Below are positions 53,060 through 62,003 of a DNA stretch of 62,003 bases, one piece after another (position 1 is the first letter of the stretch; each line of letters starts with the position of its first letter). The stretch spans positions 1-62,003 of the forward strand of contig ML014223.1 in the NCBI GenBank assembly GCA_003615045.1, given 5' to 3'. The notes beneath the pieces are model-generated. The model worked only from the letters and a program-made list of their open reading frames with translations, had not been told where the DNA came from and searched no databases. The DNA is from Caulochytrium protostelioides. Taxonomy: Eukaryota > Chytridiomycota > Caulochytriomycetes > Caulochytriales > Caulochytriaceae. The translations under genes were made by a program, and so were the position numbers.

Positions 53060-53845
53060 ATGTCCGGCCAGGGCCCGCGCCTCAACGTCTTCCCGACGCG
53101 CATGGCGTCGACGAACATGAAGATCCGGCTCAAGGGCGCGCAGACGGGCCACTCGCTGCTGAAGCGCAAGTCGGAGGCGTTGACGCGGCGCTTCCGCGAC
53201 ATCGTCAAGCGCATCAACGAGAACAAGCTGAAGATGGGCAAAGTCATGCAGGTCGCCGCGTTCTCGTATGCCGAGGCCGGCTACGCCGCGGGCGACATCT
53301 CGTATCAGGTCGCGCAGAACGTGCGCGCCGCATCGATCAAGGTCAAGGCTACCCAGGAGAACGTCTCGGGCGTGCAGCTGCCCGCGTTCCAGATCGTCGC
53401 CGACGCCGCGGCGGGCGCCGGCGCATTCAGCCTCACCGGCCTCGGGCGCGGCGGCCAGCAGGTCCAGAAGTGCCGCGACACCTACCGCAAGGCCGTCGAG
53501 ATCCTCATTGACCTCGCGAGTCTGCAGACCGCGTTCGTCATCCTCGACGACGTGATCAAGGCCACCAACCGCCGCGTCAACGCGATCGAGCACGTGATCA
53601 TCCCCCGCTACGAGAACACCATCAAGTACATCAACTCCGAGCTCGACGAGATGGACCGCGAGGACTTCTTCCGCCTCAAGAAGATCCAGACCAAGAAGAA
53701 GGAGCGCGAGGCCGAGCGGCTGCTCGAGGAGCTCGCCAAGGCCAAGGCCCTCGGGATCGCTCCGCCCAAGCCCGCCGCGTCCTCGAGCGAAGAGCCCCAG
53801 AGCCTGCTCGCCGAGTATGAAAAGGACCCAGACATCATGTTCTAA
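53060..53845 (+). CDS. VMA8: V-type ATPase subunit D
   Basis: Central-stalk subunit of the V1 sector that turns with ATP hydrolysis and couples it to proton pumping at vacuole/endosome membranes. The Met at 53060 gives 261 residues, standard for the family (about 250-260). The N-terminus NVFPTRMASTNMKIRLKGAQ and GHSLLKRKSEALTRRFRDIV form the first long helix; NVSGVQLPAF is the conserved central loop; LASLQTAFVILDDVIKATNR, NAIEHVIIPRYENTIKYI and DEMDREDFFRLKKIQ form the returning coiled coil. An in-frame extension to 52655 runs through the 5-mer repeat and is not used. Confidence 0.97.
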   Translation: MSGQGPRLNVFPTRMASTNMKIRLKGAQTGHSLLKRKSEALTRRFRDIVKRINENKLKMGKVMQVAAFSYAEAGYAAGDISYQVAQNVRAASIKVKATQENVSGVQLPAFQIVADAAAGAGAFSLTGLGRGGQQVQKCRDTYRKAVEILIDLASLQTAFVILDDVIKATNRRVNAIEHVIIPRYENTIKYINSELDEMDREDFFRLKKIQTKKKEREAERLLEELAKAKALGIAPPKPAASSSEEPQSLLAEYEKDPDIMF

Positions 53846-54361
53846 TCCGCGCGTTGCTCGTGTGCGAAGCGGCTGGCGGGACAGCACCGTTGGGCGCGGT
53901 GGACCGCATCGCGACACAGTGCCGCGTTTCTTCTTTTTGTGTTTTTGATTTCTTTCTTTTTGGTGGTGGTTGTGGTCCACGATGCCGTACATGCGCCTGT
54001 ATCTCGTTTCGTCATGGCCTTCTCCCCTTGCATTGCTCGACCCCATCGTTCACGATGGCATGCTCTGTGGTAATCTCGGATCCCGTTTGCGAGCTGGCCT
54101 GGCCGGTTCCAGTCGCCAGCTTTTACGTTTCCTGACGCATTGAGACGAGGTCTACAGGCAGATAGGCGCGGATAGGCCCGGCACGATGCGTTGCGATATA
54201 ATCATAACTCTCGACTTCTAGAGACCTCGATGTGGTTCCGTATGATATGAATGACGCGATCAAGCTGTCGTGATGCTAGAGATGGTAATGATGTGGCAGA
54301 GCGAAACGCGATTCCAGGCGGCAGAAGGAGGGTTGATTTATCGTGGTCGCGGCTCAGGCGC
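53846..54361. other. convergent interval V-ATPase D / DPH6
   Basis: About 515 bp of T-rich and lower-GC 3' flank between two converging genes. No further gene is seen. Confidence 0.45.
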
Positions 54362-56551
54362 TCACGACGACGAGGACGACGGGAGACCCATGGTCAATGT
54401 CAATGTCAACAGGGCGCCCGGATCGCAGGCATACACGGGCAGCACCGTCACACCATGCGCGGCGCCCGCGACCTCGACGGCGTCCACCAAAGCGCTCCAC
54501 GCGGCTGCCGAGGCTGAGGCCGTCGCCGCTGACGCTGCGACAGGCACAAGCGCCTGCTGCTGCGACCACGTACCCGTGGCCAGCCACGCCGCCCACGAAA
54601 CGGCGTCGGCGTCGGCGTCAGCGTCAGCGTCAGCGTCAGCAGTCGAGAGGGGCACCACGTGGCCCACGGCGACGAGCATCGCCGCGTCCTGCCATCCGGT
54701 CAGCCGCAGCCCCCACGCCTCGCCGCCCGCGGCGGGCTGAAGCCGCAGCCGCAGCGCGACGGCCCGCGGCGCGCGCAGGGTCCACCGGACGGCCTGCCAC
54801 TCGGTCTGCGCGCCGGCGGGCAAGGCGCGGGCTTCGGCGCATAACAGCAGCGGGCGCACGGGCAGCGGGCTGGCGCCGCGAGCACCGTCAGCGTCGACGC
54901 CCGCGGCTTGCCGCCATGACGGTGTGTTGAAGAGCTCGGGCGGCGCGGCGCTCTCGTTGTCGTCGCTGTCGCCGTCGTCGCCGTCGGCTCCGGCCGGCGC
55001 GATCCATGGCTGCCCCACGCACTGGTGGTAGGTCTGCTGCATGGCCTCAAAGAGGGCGCGCTGCGTGGTCCAGCCAATGCAGATCTCGACGACGGTCGGG
55101 GTGGTCTCCGCATCGTCGTCGTCGCTGTCGCTGTCGTCGGCGTCGGCGGCGGCGTCGATGCTCGCGTCACGGGGGCCATCGATTGCGGCAATGGGCGCGG
55201 GAAGCACGTACGCGTCGTGCATGCGCTGCTTGCCCGCATCCAAGTTCTTGAGGGCCTGTAGGAGCTCGGCGCCGCGGGCCGACGGGGGCGGCAGCTGCAT
55301 GGTGGCAGGTAGGAGGCCGATCTGCCCCGCAAACATGACGCCCGTGCGCGTCTCCATGCGTGGCTTGCCCGGCACCGGCCGCGGCGGCGCGTTGAGCTGC
55401 ACGGCCTGCGAGTAGGGTCCGATGTTGGCGGGCGCCCAGAAGGACGTGGATTGCACGTGGAGGAAGTCCTGCGGCGTGGTCCGCGTGGCATACACGCTGA
55501 CGGCGACGCGGCGGCCGTCCGGCAGCGGCAGGCCGAGGCACGCGCGCGCCGGCGGGTTCGTTGCGGCGAACGTCTGCCGGAAGCACGCGTTGGCTTCGGT
55601 GAAGTGCTTCATGTCCGACAGCGCCAGCAGGACAAACACGACGTGCGCGATCGGGACGCGCGCGGTCTGTAGCCGAGCGGCGACCTCGTTTAAGGCGGCG
55701 CGGCACTCGTCATCGAAGCTGACGGCACCGGCGTCGGCACTCATATCGCCGCCGGCGTTCGCGGATGGCGTCGGCGTCGGCGCCGTGATGTGGTGGAGCG
55801 CGACAACTCCGCGGGTCCCGTTCATGGAAGCATACTGCGTCATGCGCGGCGCCGCGCGGAGCGAGAGGAGCGTCGCGTCCCGTGCTGGCGCCTCATCGAC
55901 CGGCAGGGTTGGCGTGAGCCGGGCCCAGGCGCCCGTGGCGGCGGCAGTGGTCGCGGTGGCAAGGGCGAGGATGCTGCGGTGCCAGGCGGCCACGGCGTCG
56001 GCGGCGAGCGGCGGCTTGGCCTCGGTATGCGCGGCGCGCGTGCGGAGATACGCGACGGGCGCCATGGGATCGGCGTCCGTGACGACCGTTTCGGTGGCAT
56101 CGAGCACGATGCGACGGACAAAGAGCGGGCAATCGAGCGTCAGTGTCTCGTACTCGCCGCCCTCGCCGCAGACATGGGTGCCGTAGCGCGTGTGCAGGGC
56201 CGCGAGGGTCGGCGCCATTTGCGCGAGGCTCTGCCCGAGATGCCGCGGCTGGAGGCCCATGCCCGCCACCTTCACGAGCCGCGCATCCACGTCGCACGCG
56301 ATCATGGCGCGCAGCAGCGCCGCTTGGTCCCGCATCCACAGGTATCCGAGTGACCGCAGCCCCAGCCGTGCGCAGACGTTCTCGACGCGCAGTCGCTGAT
56401 AGTCGCTGCGGATAGCGCCGCTCGACACGGCGTTGATCGACGGATGCTGTGCCAGCGCCGTCTGGATCAGCCGGTACAGGTCCTCCACCTCGTCACCCAG
56501 CGCCGGCTCGCTCTCCGGCACCGCCGCACGGGTCAGCGAAGGGCGCACTGG

Positions 56552-56587
<36 letters not shown>

Positions 56588-56902
56588 GTGGTAGGTCATG
56601 CCGCTCTGGACCGCGCGGCCCGTGACGGGCGCACGGTAGAGCGGCTTGCCCAGCGCCTCGGCATAGAGGGGGATCACGTCGTGGCCGACGGTTTGGTACA
56701 TCCAGCTGTCCAGCTCGTCTCCGGCGCCGTCGGGCGGATGCAGGTTGGCCAGGGCCACGATCTCGTGGCCTAGCGCAGCGCAGTGCATGAGGTTGAAGCA
56801 GCTGTCCTTGCCGCCGCTCAGCAGCGCCAGCACCTTCAGCGGCACGGGCTGCTGCTGCTGCTGCTGATCGGCCGCCATCGTGACAACGACGCGAGTCAGC
56901 AC
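54362..56902 (-). CDS. DPH6: diphthine-ammonia ligase Dph6 with RidA-like C-terminal region
   Basis: ATP-dependent enzyme of the last step of diphthamide synthesis on elongation factor 2. The 846-residue product starts with a short Gln run, then the PP-loop LALLSGGKDSCFN (SGGKDS at 29-34) and the family blocks CAALGHEIVALANL, SGAIRSDYQRLRVENVCARL and CGEGGEYETLTLDCPLF. The second half has two YjgF/RidA-like regions (one with NIGPYSQAVQL), as in yeast Dph6 (685 residues). Two Ala-Asp repeats are inserted, one between PP-loop blocks (56554-56588) and one near the C-terminus (54603-54641). The Met at 56878 is an alternative start. Its target, EF2, is universal in eukaryotes. Confidence 0.93.
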
Positions 56903-59900
56903 GGAGCAGGGATGGGCGTGGCCTCAGCCAACGCGTCGATAGGCGGGAATGGTCCTCGTGGCGAGGGACTTGTTGACAAGGGATCGGGGGCGGGGCATCG
57001 GCGACCTGCACTTCTGCCGATCGCTCTCAGGCTCGTCGCCGCCTTCCGTTGCCTGTTTCGGGCATATGCAGCACGTGCTCGTGGTCATTGCCACGTAGCC
57101 CTCATCTCAGGATATTGTCGCAGCTCCGCAAAATGATGCCTTCAGGCCCCCGCTCAGGGAGGGCTCAGTGTCGCCATTGGGCCGGGTTGCAGGACCCTGC
57201 AGGTCAGCCTCCACCGAGGCAGTGACGGGGAGCGGCGGCGGTGAGCGTCGTTGGCTGAGTGTCACGCCACATGGCGGTCTAACCAACCCTGTCCAGCACA
57301 AGAAGCCGGACCTTCGCGCTTGGGATGTGGCGTTGGCCTGGAAGGAAGAAAAACTCCGCTCACGGCGCGCACCCCCACGGACGCGCGAGCCGAATCCACG
57401 TCATTCGTCGCCTGAGAGCGACTCGCCGATCATCAATATCGTGCGAGATGCGCCACGATTCGGACCCTGCAACCGTTCGCATCTGCATACTCATGGCCCC
57501 GATCACCGATGCCCTTGTAAGGGTTTTGTGGAGAGACAAATGGCAGACGGGAGCCCGCGTTTTGCCGCATTCGCCGTGCTCTCGGTTAGCAGCAGATTGA
57601 AGATACTTTGATCGAAGGCGTCGGGCTCGTGGCGCAAGATTCTATGCGTGAACGCATGCCTATGTGGGTGCTTCCATGTGCTCGTCGCAACATCGCGTCG
57701 CGACGAGTTGACTATTATTTCAGGTCGCGATCATCAATCCTCCGATGACTGTGGGGCCTTCCCGACAAGTCTTCGGCGGGGCACCATGCCCCGTCCCACC
57801 AACGCGCCTTGCGCCCGTTTTCTCCGAAAAGAAATGACACGATCCGTGATCTTGACATGTATCGGTGAAAATGATGGGTATGATGGGATGGGATAACCGC
57901 GATTTTCAGTATCCACGGGAGAGGAGGGGGTCTTCTGTCGGAGTTGATACCGACCGCTGAAAGTCAGGCGTGACGAGGGTCGCGCCACCCGTTGCCCCCC
58001 GGTTCGGAGGGCGATCGGAGTTTTCAAGCCTTTGTTTGGCCGTGCTGAGCACGCGAACGGATTGGTGTTGTCCGACTCGGTGACCGTCCGCGTCCTCCTG
58101 GCCGTCGCGCACCTTCTTGCGGTGCTCGACGCCGACCTCCTTCACGGCAGCGGCCTCCGCACCTCCACTGCGCGCGTGCATCCTCACCACGCAACCTCGC
58201 CTCGGCTGCCATCGCACACTCCGTAATTTCCCGCGGGGTGTGGGGCCGGCCGGCGCCCGAGCGGTCCGGGCAACCGCCCGAGCGCGCGCGCGTGCTGCCG
58301 CGTCGATGATCCTGGTGGATGTGGCCTCGCCTCCCGCGGGTCGTGCCCCTGGCATGCGCGACCCGTGTTCAGCCCCACGTCTCGTAGGGCTGCCGCAGCG
58401 GCTCGCGGTCGGCTCTGAGCCGGCGGACGGCGGCGCCGACGCGTCCACGGCGCTTACGGCAGTGATGGCGGTCACGGCGGCGACGGCGGCCGCGTCCCGG
58501 ACTTCCCGCGTGATCCGCCAGCCGAAGCTGAAGGCCGCGCCGCCGCGCCGGCACCGCCGCACGAGAGGTGAGCACGCGCCGCCCGGCATGAGCGCCGGCC
58601 GCGGCGGGGCGGCGGCGCGCCCCTTTCCTGGGCTCCTGCTCGCGCCGATGCGCCCAGACGGCATAGGCGACCGCAGCCGGCATCGCCACGGCACCGCGGC
58701 CGCGGCCGTCCCTGGCCGGCGCGGACGACGACACGCCTCAGGCGGACGATCCGCGACGCGCCTGACGCGGCCACGGCCCTGGACCACCGCCCGCCAGGTG
58801 GCCCGCTCGCGGCGCCACGCGGCACGCGCGTCCGGCGCGCCGCAGCCACAGCCGCAGCGGGAGCAGCCGCACGAGCCGCGCTGGCGACTCACCGCACGCG
58901 ATAGCCGCTGGCTCACCCGGACGCGGTGCCCGCCCGGATCGCGGCCGCAGCGAGGTCTCGGGCCTGCGGCGCGCTGCGGCGGGCTCGCTGGCGGGCTCGC
59001 GGCATCGCGAGGCCGGCCGGCGCGGGCACCCATGTCGGCGAAGGGTTCGGCGTCGTCGAGCAAGCCGGGCCGGGCCTCCGGAGCGCGTGTCCGGTTGAGG
59101 CCCCGCTCGTCACACGAAGGTCGGAGGGCGGCCGGCATGCCACCGACCAGCATGCCACCGACCGACATGCCACCGGCATGCCACCCGTCGGCCGGCCCCC
59201 GAGTGTCCCGCGAGTGACCCCGACGCGCTGCACATCATCTCTGATGATCCAGCCGGCCGCGCCAGAGCGGCATGGGCGGCAGGCAGGCGTGAGACAAGCC
59301 CGAGGGCGGGCTGAGGGCTGAGGCACGTGCAACATGACGCCTTGCATTTTCGTGAAACGAGGCAAAGCTTGCCGATGTCGAGGGATCGTCATCATCGTGC
59401 CATGCGAGGCCTTGCGCAGACGGCCGTTTCGATCACCGTTGATGGTCGTGTTTCTTCTTGGCGCGACGGGCCGACCTGAACCTAAAACCGCTGTTACGTT
59501 GGCTCCTCTGCTACTCTTTCGCCGCGTGTGTGGGATCCGCCGCCACCGCCGCCGCTGCCGCCGATACTGCTGCTACTGAGTGTGGTGCTGCTGCTATCGT
59601 TCCGGTCGAGAAGTCGCCGACGCCCGCCGCCGCCACCACCGTATCGTTCTTTGTTTTTCTTTTTGTTTTTCGCCAGATTCACACACCTGCTCCTCTGCAC
59701 CGGCGGGTGCCACGCCCCCCTTCATCGACGGCCAGCGCCAGCACCTCCCGTTGACCCCTTCCGCCTCGCTGGCTCGACGGCTCGAGCCTCCACCCCATCG
59801 ACCCATCGCGATTAGCGCTCGGCCCGCCGTGTGACGGTCAAGCAACCCATGACCACGGCCGCCAGAGCCATTGTCATTGGCATCATCGCTGGTCGAACCA

Positions 59901-60521
59901 TTTGCACCCAAGAGACGCGCTCGTACGCGTCTCGTGCCTCGCTGGTAGCGTCGTCTCGAGGGGCTGCTGTCGGCATTGCGTGCTGTCTGATAGTCTGACG
60001 GGCTAAGCGTCGTCGCCGCCGTCGCTGCGTCTCTTACAGCGTCTGGGCAGGCCCGTCGACGACTCCCTCGGACCATACCGCCTTCACACGCCGACGCGTC
60101 CGCCTTCTCGGGGCGCGCCCCTTCCCCCTTCGGAACCTGAGCCGGTCCCTCCCCCCTCGCCATTGCCCATTGCCCATCGCCCAGCACCGTCGACCCACAG
60201 ATCTCCTTTTGGGTTCTATCGCTGATCCGTGTTCTCCTGGCTGCTTTCTTATCCTTCTCCACGTCTCGTCATCGCATCGACGGGCTCCAGCCCTTTCCCC
60301 ATCCCTGCTGCTGCCCTGATCTCATTCAGCCGAGCGCTCCTTCCTCCTCGCACTTCCTGCGCCGACTCATCAGGTCTGGCTCGTCTCTAGCGGCGCGCCT
60401 GCCCGTCCGTTCGTCGGAGGGATCCGCACCTGACCGCCGCCCGTTGCCACCGCCGCTGCCGCTCGCCGTCGCCGTCTTAGACATCTCCTGCGATCTCGCG
60501 TGGGACGACGCGAAGCTGGCC
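56903..60521. other. gene-poor interval DPH6 / casein kinase I
   Basis: This 3.6-kb region holds the promoters of two divergent genes. It contains a repeat of GCATGCCACCGACC-type units near 59136-59180 and pyrimidine-rich sequence from about 59500 that may be the long 5' leader of the kinase gene. A possible minus-strand exon with good third-position GC and a membrane-like helix lies at 58458-58589, discussed under findings. No other gene is supported. Confidence 0.4.
58458..58589 (-). other. possible small-gene exon (uncertain)
   Basis: From the Met at 58589 a 44-codon frame ends at a donor-like GTAAGC (58457-58452). The peptide has FSFGWRITREVRD followed by an Ala/Val/Thr hydrophobic segment. 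A second frame near 58048-58165 (VKEVGVEHRKKVRDGQEDAD) has coding-like codon use, but no clean acceptor joins them. It may be a small membrane-protein gene or a GC artefact. Confidence 0.2.
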
Positions 60522-62003
60522 ATGGCACCGACGTCGACAGCCGCCGGCGGCGATCCAGTCCACGTCCACGCGCCGCAGCTGCACCCGGCGGCCCCGTCGT
60601 CCGCCGCCGCCGCCACCGCCGTCCCGAGCGCCGCCAACGCCGCGGCCGTGCCCGCGCCATCGTCCTCGCAGCAGCAAGCCATGGCGCAGAGCGCGAAGCA
60701 CCACCACTCGCGGTCGGCGAACAACCACCACCCCTCGGGCGCCGCGGCGGGCCTCCCTGCCGGCAGCGGCAATGCGAGCGGCAGCAGCAGCCGCCACTCG
60801 CTCGGCCCGAACGTCGTCGGCGTCCACTACAAGGTCGGCAAGAAGATCGGCGAGGGCTCGTTCGGCATCATCTACGAGGGCGTGAACCTCATCAACAACC
60901 AGCCTGTAGCGATCAAGTTCGAGCCGCGCAAAAGCGACGCGCCGCAACTCCGCGATGAGCACCGCACCTACAAGATCCTCTCGCCGAGCGTCGGCATCCC
61001 GAGCGCATACTACTTCGGCCAGGAGGGGCTCCACAACGTGCTCGTGATCGACTTGCTCGGCCCGAGTCTGGAGGACATGTTCGACCTGTGCGACCGCAAG
61101 TTCTCCGTGAAGACGGTCTGCATCGCCGCGAAGCAGATGATCACGCGCGTGCAGACGATCCACGAAAAGAACCTGATCTACCGCGATATCAAACCCGACA
61201 ACTTCCTCATTGGCCGGCTGCCGCGGTCGAGCGAGCGCGCTGCGATGGCCGACCCGCACGTGCAGGCCTTGTCGAAGGGCGCCGGCATCCTTGCGTCGCA
61301 TTCGCTGCAGCACCCGCACCCGGCGTCGCAAATCTACATGGTCGACTTCGGCATGGCCAAGCAGTACCGCGACCCCAAGACGAAGCAACACATCCCCTAC
61401 CGCGAAAAAAAGAGCCTGAGCGGCACCGCGCGCTACATGAGCATCAACACCCACCTGGGCCGCGAGCAGAGCCGCCGCGACGACCTGGAAGCGCTCGGCC
61501 ACGTCTTTATGTACTTCCTGCGTGGCAGCTTGCCGTGGCAAGGCCTCAAGGCGGCCACCAACAAGCAGAAGTACGAAAAGATCGGCGAGAAGAAGCAAAC
61601 CACGAGCGTCAAGGATCTGTGCGACGGGTTCCCGGACGAGTTCGCCGAGTACCTGACGTATGCACGCGAGCTCAAGTTCGAGGAGCAGCCGAACTACGAC
61701 CATCTCCGCGGGCTTATGGACCGCGTACTGCAGCGCATGGGCGCCGCCGACGACGGCGTCACTGACTGGCTCGATGTCATGGATCGCCAGCGCCGCGACC
61801 GTGAGCGCCAGCGCGAGAACGACCGCGAGGCGCGTGAGCGCGAGCGCGGTGACCGTGAGCGCCAGTACTGGAATTATCAAGGCGGTGCCGCCGGCGCCGC
61901 CACGGCCGCGGCCGCCGCCCACGGCCCGCCCGGCGGCCCCGGTGGCGCCGCCGTGGCGCCGCATCCCGCGGGCGTCGCCGCTGCCGTGGCGGGCGGCGCG
62001 GCG
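60522..62003 (+). CDS. YCK1: casein kinase I, YCK/gamma type (3' end outside window)
   Basis: Ser/Thr kinase of the CK1 family; fungal YCK kinases sit at the plasma membrane and act in nutrient signalling and endocytosis. The first 100 residues are Ala/Ser/His-rich. The kinase domain begins at about 103: glycine loop [18 protein letters not shown] lysine K132 (VAIKFEP), catalytic loop YRDIKPDN (D222), DFG at 275-277, then the CK1 signature [19 protein letters not shown] and [19 protein letters not shown]. An unusual 38-residue stretch separates NFLIGR from the DFG strand, about 29 more than in yeast Yck. An Arg/Glu-rich and then Ala/Gly/Pro-rich tail continues past the window, so a C-terminal lipidation motif cannot be checked. 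Confidence 0.93.
   Translation, partial: MAPTSTAAGGDPVHVHAPQLHPAAPSSAAAATAVPSAANAAAVPAPSSSQQQAMAQSAKHHHSRSANNHHPSGAAAGLPAGSGNASGSSSRHSLGPNVVGVHYKVGKKIGEGSFGIIYEGVNLINNQPVAIKFEPRKSDAPQLRDEHRTYKILSPSVGIPSAYYFGQEGLHNVLVIDLLGPSLEDMFDLCDRKFSVKTVCIAAKQMITRVQTIHEKNLIYRDIKPDNFLIGRLPRSSERAAMADPHVQALSKGAGILASHSLQHPHPASQIYMVDFGMAKQYRDPKTKQHIPYREKKSLSGTARYMSINTHLGREQSRRDDLEALGHVFMYFLRGSLPWQGLKAATNKQKYEKIGEKKQTTSVKDLCDGFPDEFAEYLTYARELKFEEQPNYDHLRGLMDRVLQRMGAADDGVTDWLDVMDRQRRDRERQRENDREARERERGDRERQYWNYQGGAAGAATAAAAAHGPPGGPGGAAVAPHPAGVAAAVAGGAA

Noticed and set aside
57906-59168. 420-codon minus-strand frame and a 366-codon plus-strand frame over the same DNA
   Set aside because: Neither is protein-like over its length; both are Arg/Pro/Ala-rich as expected of GC-rich non-coding DNA. 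Only short sub-segments may be exons.

Overview
This is a GC-rich (roughly two-thirds G+C by eye) nuclear segment of a eukaryote with compact genes, few introns and strong G/C preference at third codon positions. The best reading is a zoosporic (flagellated), early-diverging fungus of chytrid or blastoclad type. Fungal character comes from a YCK-type casein kinase, a Trf4-type poly(A) polymerase, a Trm140/METTL2 methyltransferase and a UGA1-type GABA transaminase. The flagellum is indicated by two axonemal genes, CFAP73/CCDC42 and CFAP57, which sit head to head. The species cannot be fixed from the sequence alone. All introns are GT-AG, 97 to 860 nt.

Layout, left to right. A tRNA-Glu(UUC) lies at 315-386. 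Then come SF3B2 (U2 snRNP, minus) and a divergent TRF4 (RNA surveillance, plus), a secreted GPI-type protein (minus), an 850-codon orphan ORF (plus), and a two-exon GABA transaminase (minus). The flagellar pair CFAP73 (minus) and CFAP57 (plus) follows, sharing a 1.5-kb promoter region that holds an X-box-like inverted repeat. After a 2.3-kb gene-poor gap comes a four-exon gene I reconstruct as a small mL53-like mitoribosomal protein (minus), divergent from a METTL2/Trm140 tRNA m3C methyltransferase (plus). Next are OST2/DAD1 (plus), a 2204-residue TPR-containing protein (minus), POLA2 (plus), a two-exon 76-residue membrane protein (plus), VPS28 whose last exon lies behind an intron (minus), and a 1359-residue HEAT-repeat protein (minus). 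A 3.5-kb gene-poor stretch leads to ribosomal protein eS1 (plus; 20-nt first exon and 860-nt intron). The right end holds PEX7 (minus), V-ATPase subunit D (plus), DPH6 (minus), a further 3.6-kb gene-poor stretch, and a casein kinase I gene that runs off the window.

Most genes are single-copy housekeeping functions with no operon-like logic: splicing, RNA decay, translation and diphthamide, replication, ESCRT-I, peroxisome import, N-glycosylation and vacuolar acidification. The plausible functional pairings are the divergent CFAP73/CFAP57 pair (both tied to inner dynein arms) and the divergent mL53-like/METTL2 pair. Intergenic DNA is rich in 5-, 6- and 7-nt tandem repeats and GA microsatellites. 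A related hexanucleotide repeat occurs inside at least five genes, read as Ser-Ala or Ala-Asp depending on frame. I saw no transposon, CRISPR array, virus-like gene or prokaryotic-type cluster.
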